NCBI GenBank assembly: GCA_030248135.1
Contig: JASANC010002195.1
Coordinates: forward strand, 1 to 64,000
From: Theristus sp. LFF4_11
Lineage: Eukaryota > Nematoda > Chromadorea > Monhysterida > Xyalidae
Reading direction: 5' to 3'
DNA length: 64,000 bases
Made by a program: the position numbers and the translations under genes. Below the pieces are notes generated by a model. The model had not been told where the DNA came from and searched no databases. It saw nothing but the letters and a program-made list of their open reading frames with translations. Numbering within the stretch: the stretch's first letter is position 1; every line of letters begins with the position of its first letter. This document shows positions 57,919 to 64,000 of this stretch, piece after piece.

Positions 57919-60058
57919 CACTGAAAAATGGTAAACAACAGCAGTGAAATGAGATGGTGTGAATCGATGAAAAACTGCATGCAGCAAAGTTCGACGACAC
58001 AAAAACGCTGCGCTTAAAAATGCAGCCAATCAGCCGATCTGCTTTATGCAAGCCAATTTTTAGATAAGCATAACAATTTTTACCAGCAAGAACACAATCA
58101 GCACCGTCATCGTAAACAAACCAAGTCTCGCTTCGGTCAATCCTTCAGTGTCTGTTGCCCGTTGGTTGACACGCAAGAACTGGGACTGTTCCCTGACACA
58201 CAAGAACTGGGACTGATCCCAGTTCTATACATTACACCGTTTGAGTGACAGGACTTTATAAACGTAGCCTGGCATGCAGGCAGAGGCAGGCAGATGTTCC
58301 AAAAGCCGCAATCAACCTGAAGCAGATTCGTCTCGTCCTCGTCGCCGGTCCTGATTTCGCACGATTGTGGCACGACAACGCTCGACGCTGTCAGTTGCCT
58401 TTTCATTTGCAATTCAGCCACCGACTGCCGCTAATCGTCCGCTGTTGTCTGTAAGATCACGAGTCACGACATGATTCTGCTAATTTCCATTTGCACCGCA
58501 CACGCACACACCCTTCCCGTTACACCACCCACGACCCGGCGCATCGCCGCGACGACGGTTGCAATTGAGCCGGAAGACGCGTCGTTGCCGTTCTCGTGGC
58601 CGTCTGCGGCCGGTGGCAAGCGTCTCCTCCCTGTCCTTAGGGTTAGAGGAAAAAATCCGAATTTTTTTTTTAATTAAAAAAAAATTAAATTTTTTTTACA
58701 AGTTAAGTTCGTTTGAAGTGTCTCGTCGAGCTGAGTTTAGCTAGACCCTTTTCAGAACGATCCGGAAAACTATAAGAGCGAAAATCGTGTTTTATTGAAA
58801 TTATGTCCATTTCATGGAGGGAAAGTTGCATTTTCAACAGTAAAACAGGACAGTTTTTGACGTGTACTTGAATATTGAACCGTTCTTAGTTGTTCCTTTT
58901 TAGAAAATTACCAAAATTTGACTGTGTTCAAAAATTCCTGTTTGCTGTAGCTAAGTCGGCAACCCCTGTCGACCCGGTCGCCCCCCCCCTTCCAAGACAC
59001 TTACTTTCAGGTTCAAGCAGCTATGCTATCTGCCAAATGGCGAGAGCCCACTCTTCAAATAATCGTATCGAAAACACGCACCATGATTTCGCGATCACGT
59101 TGCGGGCAACTGACAGACGCAAGTTTCATACGTTAGTTTAGCTCAGCACGCAAGTTTTAACATGCGGCCGTGGAGTTATCGGGTGTCTGAAAAACGGTCG
59201 TGTGGTGTGGTATTGACCAACACCTCCTCTCCAATTGTTTAACAATATATCGCACAACTCCATTGTAGACCTATAACACGCGCCAAACAACAAGATATCA
59301 TGTTCATCTCATAGGCTACCGACTGAAAAACATGTTCTTAGTTGCAAAAAACGATTCCTGAAACGGTATTTCAATTCAGTTAAGCCATTTCAGCGCTAAA
59401 AAATTGACCCTAGAAGTTATCCAAAATCCAAATCGAAAAACATAAAGTACGTCGGTCAAAATAACCAAATAATGACATGTACCTAAGCACACAAAGAAGT
59501 TGGGAAGAAAATTCAGTTTGAACTTTCAAAAAATTATGCCACAAATCGAATTTTCAAACTAAAGTAGGAGAAAAAAAATTCATTTTATTTGAATTTTTTT
59601 TATTTTCATTTCATTAATTCATTTTTATGGGAGAAAAAAATTTTATTTGAAAAAAATGCGGATTTTTTGAACGAAAAAAAATTTTTCAAACCCCCCATAT
59701 GAAAGAGAACCACCATGCAACAGCTGGATGTAGTTGTCCTTATAAGAAAACGGACAAATGTCAAAAAACAAGAAAGAGTAACAGCTGCAGACTACAAATC
59801 TACACACCTGTTCGTCTTCCGAGATGACACTGTCGTTGTCTTCTTCGACTTCGACTCTTTGTCGTTTGGCTGTGACAACGCGTCGTTTGTCAGCAGAATG
59901 AGCGTGTTTGTTGGAACGTCCCATTGATGTCGTCGGGAAAACGAGTGAAAAATCGAAGCAAATGGAGAACGTCACCAGGAAATGCCAATGTAAAACGTCA
60001 CACCTGCAAAAAGAAAAAGGATTGTATCGACAGAGACGAAGTAGGTGGAACCGAACAC
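57919..60058. other. mostly non-coding stretch
   Basis: It holds a 27-bp near-duplicate (AACTGGGACT units at 58169-58222) and A/T-rich remnants near 58660 and 59500-59700. The remnants share the GAACTTTCRAAAAATTRTGCC block of MITE family B. A minus-strand frame starting at ATG 59925 with a GTGTGT donor (Lys/Arg/Glu-rich) could be an exon, but I could not extend it. Confidence 0.35.
58471..58640 (+). CDS. possible first exon of a small secreted peptide precursor
   Basis: ATG 58471 opens a frame with a short signal-like start (MILLISICTAHA), a Pro/Thr stretch and a GGKR dibasic site. GTTAGA after CTTAG is a possible donor. It is followed directly by A/T homopolymers of a likely transposable element. 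No second exon was found; it may be chance. Confidence 0.2.
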
Positions 60059-60120
60059 GTTTCGGGCCTGAGTCACAGACGTGTTCGATTCGTTCGACTA
60101 GTGGCCCATCATCAGTGTGA
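60051..60120 (-). ncRNA. hammerhead-ribozyme-like motif next to the Penelope-like element
   Basis: On the minus strand, CTGATGA (60115-60109) is followed by GGGCC, a 34-nt loop, GGCCC, then GAAA (60063-60060). These are the two conserved core strings around a stem II. TCACA before CTGATGA can pair with TGTGA after a GTC in the loop. The strand order does not give a standard fold, so this may be a rearranged or decayed copy. Confidence 0.3.
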
Positions 60121-60155
60121 TGCTAGCCGAACATTGATGAGCTGAAGAAAACGAA

Positions 60156-61244
60156 TCAGAAAATGGAAAGAGCAAAGGCAACCAATTTTGTAGGTTGGTC
60201 AAGACCAAATTTGAGGAGAACATTGTGATTTGAAGAAGCAAACCGAAAGAAACGGCAGAGTAACCTCTCTTTTGCAAAACCTTGATCAATAAGTGTGGAA
60301 CTTAATAGTTTGATATTAAAAGCAAAATCTTTTTTATCAGAACAGACACGAGCAAAGCGAATGGATTGAGCAGAAAAAATGTTGTAGCCAACAGAAGAAT
60401 GTGTCATACTATCGGCATGAACATACTTGAGAACTTTAAAGCAAAAATCCCGAGTTTTGTCGTGGATGCCTACCCTCAACCCCCTTTCAACGTTGATTTT
60501 GAGGTCAAGAAAATTGGCCTCGGATTGAACAGAATTAGACAAGTTAAGCGGAATGGAAGGGGGATAGATATCCTTTGCTATGTCCATGAAATTCACACAG
60601 TTCAAAACAAGCAAATCATCAATATATCGACACGCATAGCGAAGTTTGGCAGCATTTTCCTTATTACAACGGTTAGTAAGATACTTGTATTCCAAACCAG
60701 TCAAGGTCAAGCAAGCGAGCTTTGGAGCGCTAACTGAGCCCATTGGGATGCCTAATACTTGTCGATAAATACTCCCTGCAAATTTGACATAAGTTTCTCC
60801 AACTACAAACCTAATCATGTCTTTGATTTCAGAGCTGTCAAACGAAAGCAAACCAGGTAGTTTGCTATCACAATACTGATAGTAGTCAGAATGTTTAGAC
60901 AAACATAAATACCTCTTCTTGGAGTTTTTGAAGCAAATGTTGACAATATAGTCTAAGCTATCAAAAATAACTTGATGGGGTAAAGCTGTATAAAGAGTGC
61001 TGAAATCAGCAGAAACAATATTGTCAATGTTATCACATTGTTGTAACATTGTTGTCAGCTTCTGTCTGCTTACCGCCATCACTGATTCCACCAGCAGCAG
61101 GCTTGTTTTGTTTTGAAAGCTCGCTGCGCCCAGAAGCCAGCGGTGACATCGCTCAACGCCGACGGCCGAAACACGAATGTTGAACGGCTGGAGGATGCGG
61201 CAGCGGAAAGCGTGCCTTGCTGGCCGTGGTAGCCGCGGGTGCAT
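60156..61244 (-). mobile_element. Penelope-like reverse transcriptase, 5'-truncated
   Basis: A 362-codon minus-strand frame. From about residue 50 it carries reverse-transcriptase motifs: DFSTLYTALPH (palm), GIPMGSVSAPKLA (motif B region), YIDDLL (catalytic Asp pair, about 60612-60629), FLDLKI, and SIRFARVCSD near the thumb. This order and the YIDD box fit the Penelope-like type rather than LTR or LINE enzymes. The first 48 residues look unrelated, so the insert is probably truncated and begins near 61090. No GIY-YIG endonuclease is seen downstream. A hammerhead-like motif lies 40 bp past the stop. Confidence 0.75.
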
Positions 61245-62337
61245 TCAACTGTTGCTGCTGCTGTCCTCACTCATTTTGACGTCTCCGCTCAATTTGCGAT
61301 GCGAAATGTGATCCTGCGTAAAAATGTTTTGATGCTTCTTTTTTTGGCGTGAAAAAAGGGTTAAAAACCGGTTTCTTTTTGGAAAAAAACGTTTTTTTTG
61401 TGCCATCCGTGAATTGGAGTCGACCACAATTTCTAGCTCTCTTTTGTCATTGTTCATTCTTCATAATGGCGGATGTCGAGTTGCAGCCGCCATCTTCGTC
61501 ATCACCAGCCTCGGCAATTCTAAAAAAAACTCCATTCAGCTAAAAAACAACATGTTTGGAACGAAGCACATTGATAAACAAGCACTATCCGTGGAGTCGT
61601 GCGTGGTGGATGAGATGAGTGAGTGAGGAGGCGAAGAGATGCGGTCAGCGTCAGATTCTTGGTGTTATTTGCAATGCGATGCGAAATATCACATTGAGTC
61701 CCGTGCTCAGTTCATTCTGAAATTTTTGAAATATAGTTTCATTTTGTTTTGACATGGCATCGGGTCAGGTCTGATTCTGAACAGGCCGTGCTGATCTTTG
61801 ATCTGTTTTGTGAGCACTACAGCACAAGTCATAACAAGAGAAAGAGAAAGACTAAACAGAGAAAGACTTGCAACAATTATCTGACACAAAGACAAAACTG
61901 AGCCGTCGGCCGCATGAAGAAACAAACAATGCCATTAAAAATGAAAGTAAGGAAAGTGACTTCACACAAAAACTAACCCACGCCACGCCCTTCGTACAAC
62001 TTTTTGAGTTCTTTGCCAGATGACGATCCTCGCAGCCAGCCCAGCCAAACCAAAAAGCAACAACGTCGTCCAAAAGCATATTTGCTATTTGCATATTCAG
62101 TTTCATTCCAAGTTTTAAAGAAAACGACGTTTCATCACTCCTTGCGTTGTACCGTGATTGTTCGAGACGTTTAGATGTTTTTCCTAAGCATTTAAAACCG
62201 GAGCGTGTGTAAAACAAAGTGCGGAGTGTGTGCTGCATGCTCATTGGAAAGTGCAGGTGCCATGCCGATGCCCGTGCGCGTGCGTTTTGAATAAAGAAGC
62301 ATTACGCACCACACAGCTAATAAAGAGGAAGAAAATT
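61245..62337. other. intergenic stretch
   Basis: Short frames only. A plus-strand ATG at 61465 is open for 25 codons. A minus-strand Gln/Ala/Pro frame crosses 61150-61270. Neither is supported by splice signals. Confidence 0.3.
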
Positions 62338-63884
62338 ATGGCGCCGCCGTCGTCTGTGTTGACCACAACACCACCACCATCAACAACAAAACGAACAAAA
62401 GTTAAACCTCGTGGAAAAACGAGAACACTCGGCGTGAAATGGAAGCTGCGACCGAACATTGGCGGGCGCAAACGAGCACTGTTGAATTTTGATCAACAAA
62501 CGTCGTCGTCATTGTCTGCGTCTTCATCTTTGTCATCAACTGACGACGACGGCACTTCTGCAAGTTCTGCGGTGGTGGTAAATGAGCAAAAAACGAAAAA
62601 GCGTCCACCGAAAAGTCGCCAGAGAGCCATTTTAGACGGTCGGTTTTTATGTTAGACCATTTATTGGAATTTTTGATCGTGAATGTGGTCAGTCAGAGTC
62701 AGAATTCTAAAGTTTGTAAAAAATTGCACGTTAGTGGTTGGTCATTCGTCGTGAGTTCGAAAACTCGAATTTGGCGCGTAACGCGAAACGTGATATTTTC
62801 GTCAGTGTATTTGCAGTAGGGGTGTTAATTTTTTAGTTAAAATAGTCATTTTTGTTTTTTCTTAATTTTTTTTTGAATTTCAAAAATCAAAGTCCGAACT
62901 ACCACATATGATATGCAAGCGCCTCCCGAATGACTCTATGGCGGAACTTTGCAGATTTTGTTTTGGTGATTTGTGTTTTGACCTCCAAAACGTCACTAAT
63001 TGTCCCCAGCTAAGCTAATGCTAAAGTGAAGACAAACATACCGCCTTGAAATTCGATCAATTTTTCTGATGGTGTCGCGACGACAGGACACGAAGCAGCA
63101 ACCAGACAACGTAGCGCTTGCAAACGGAGCAGCGAGCACAATCGGACGCTCTGCGAGGCGAATCGTCACCTTACCTGCATCGGAAAAGGTAAGCCAAGCT
63201 TTGGGACGCTCAAAAACTTCATCGCAGATGTTGTCGAAGCTTAAAATCAGTCGGCAAAACGGTCCAAAATCGACTGCTGACGGTTTTACGAGGCAATATC
63301 AAAGAAAATTTTGTTGAACTTTCAAAAAATTTTGCCAAATTTGAGGTTTTCAGAGCATATTAGAGGAAATTTATTCGAATTAAAAAAATCGGCAGTTTTG
63401 TTTTTTTAATCACTTTGAAAAAATCGATTTTTGTTTAACAACCCCAATTTGCAGACATTGACAGTGCCGACGACAACCACCCTGGCCCTGGTGGAGCATT
63501 CGGAGTCACACGCTTCAGACTGGGCAATTTGAACGCTTTGTTCTGTCAGGGCGGCTTCCGAAAATTGATGCATCAAAAACAGAAGGTACGACAATCACAA
63601 ACCCGCATGTTTTCGGGCCAGTTTTTACACGTGTTCTTCTGCATCGTTTGTCTGTCGCCACAAACCAAACACATCAGCAACAGCAAACTCTACTCCCAGA
63701 CCCACCTCCCAGTATTAACCACCGGGGTTTGGCCCACGACTGTAAAAAACCCGGGTTTTGTCAGGAGCAATTCGACGCGAAGTACCTGGCACAGTTGAAC
63801 AAAGAGCGCGACTGTGTGCGTCTGCTGATCAGTGACATCGACAGCAAGCTGAATATGGTTCGAATGAATCGGTGCGCGCTCGAG
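62338..63884 (+). CDS. 5' part of an unrecognised protein-coding gene (continues past window)
   Basis: Exons: 62338-62638 (ATG; phase-1 donor GTCGGT), 63455-63585 (acceptor AATTTGCAG, donor GTACGA) and 63678-63884 (acceptor ACATCAG, donor GTGAGT). Phases agree and give at least 213 aa. Exon 1 is Thr/Pro/Ser/Lys-rich with basic stretches and an acidic patch (STDDDG), suggesting a nuclear protein. Exon 3 has a compact, charged region with three Cys and a helical LNKERDCVRLLISDID segment that looks like a folded domain. I cannot name it. The intron between exons 1 and 2 contains a whole MITE that ends 9 bp before the acceptor. Confidence 0.55.
62819..63445 (+). mobile_element. MITE family B, copy 2, with exon-like segment
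   Basis: Ends GGGGTGTTAA and TTTAACAACCCC. Collinear with 7853-8544 apart from small deletions. The exon-like block is at 63069-63189, followed by GTAAGC. Confidence 0.75.
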
Positions 63885-63963
63885 GTGAGTCTGAGTGGTC
63901 GGTCGAATTGAGAGCAACACTGACACTCCATCTGGATAATATATGCAACAAGACGTGATGATT

Positions 63964-64000
63964 GTCACCCTCGTGGCCTGGTGGTAGTGCGTTAGACTAC
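63964..64000 (+). mobile_element. head of a SINE-like element cut by the window end
   Basis: GTCACCCTCGTGGCCTGG then GTGGTAGTGCGTTAGAC matches the tRNA-like head of the element at 9885, without its inserted segment. A true tRNA gene beginning here cannot be excluded. Confidence 0.45.

Noticed and set aside
58169..58222. Two AACTGGGACT repeats considered as a CRISPR-like array
   Set aside because: Only two to three units, no regular spacers, and the host is a eukaryote.
61079..61244. First 48 residues of the reverse transcriptase frame as part of the enzyme
   Set aside because: They match no RT region and have the composition of unrelated flanking DNA, so the element probably begins near 61090.

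Overview
This window is eukaryotic nuclear DNA from an invertebrate animal, most likely an ecdysozoan and probably a nematode. Genes are split into many short GC-rich exons by AT-rich introns. Donors are mostly GTGAGT/GTTNGT-like and acceptors TTTNCAG-like. A chitin-binding (CBM14) repeat protein and a shortened ionotropic glutamate receptor fit an ecdysozoan. The species is not identified from sequence alone. All exon models below were built by eye from reading frames, splice signals, phase agreement and remembered family motifs; no search was run.

Layout. 1-3.8 kb: 3' part of a retroelement with a long gag-like ORF, a purine tract and a probable 3' LTR. 3.8-7.7 kb: two small unrecognised minus-strand genes, a GC-extreme poly-G block and an 81-bp mariner-type MITE. 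7.85-8.54 kb: a MITE carrying an exon-like segment. 8.8-13.65 kb: PSMD13/Rpn9, a proteasome lid subunit (11 exons). 14.4-22.8 kb: GMP synthase (17 exons), with several palindromic elements in its introns. 25.4-26.0 kb (minus): a small secreted single-granulin protein. 29.3-32.1 kb (minus): an ionotropic glutamate receptor-like channel, with three related C-rich MITEs around and inside it; one is nested in a long fold-back element. 34.1-54.4 kb: a 42-exon gene for a secreted protein of about 2,835 aa with about 37 CBM14 (peritrophin-A) domains and a GGSAA repeat linker. 57.4-64 kb: a candidate small secreted protein, a Penelope-like reverse transcriptase fragment with a hammerhead-like motif, a second copy of the 7.85-kb MITE, and the 5' part of an unrecognised gene that runs off the right edge.

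The genes are not a pathway. PSMD13 and GMPS are unrelated housekeeping genes in tandem. The granulin, the glutamate receptor and the CBM14 protein act at or outside the cell surface. The introns and intergenic DNA are unusually rich in small palindromic non-autonomous elements: at least seven families, most with TA target duplications where ends could be read.
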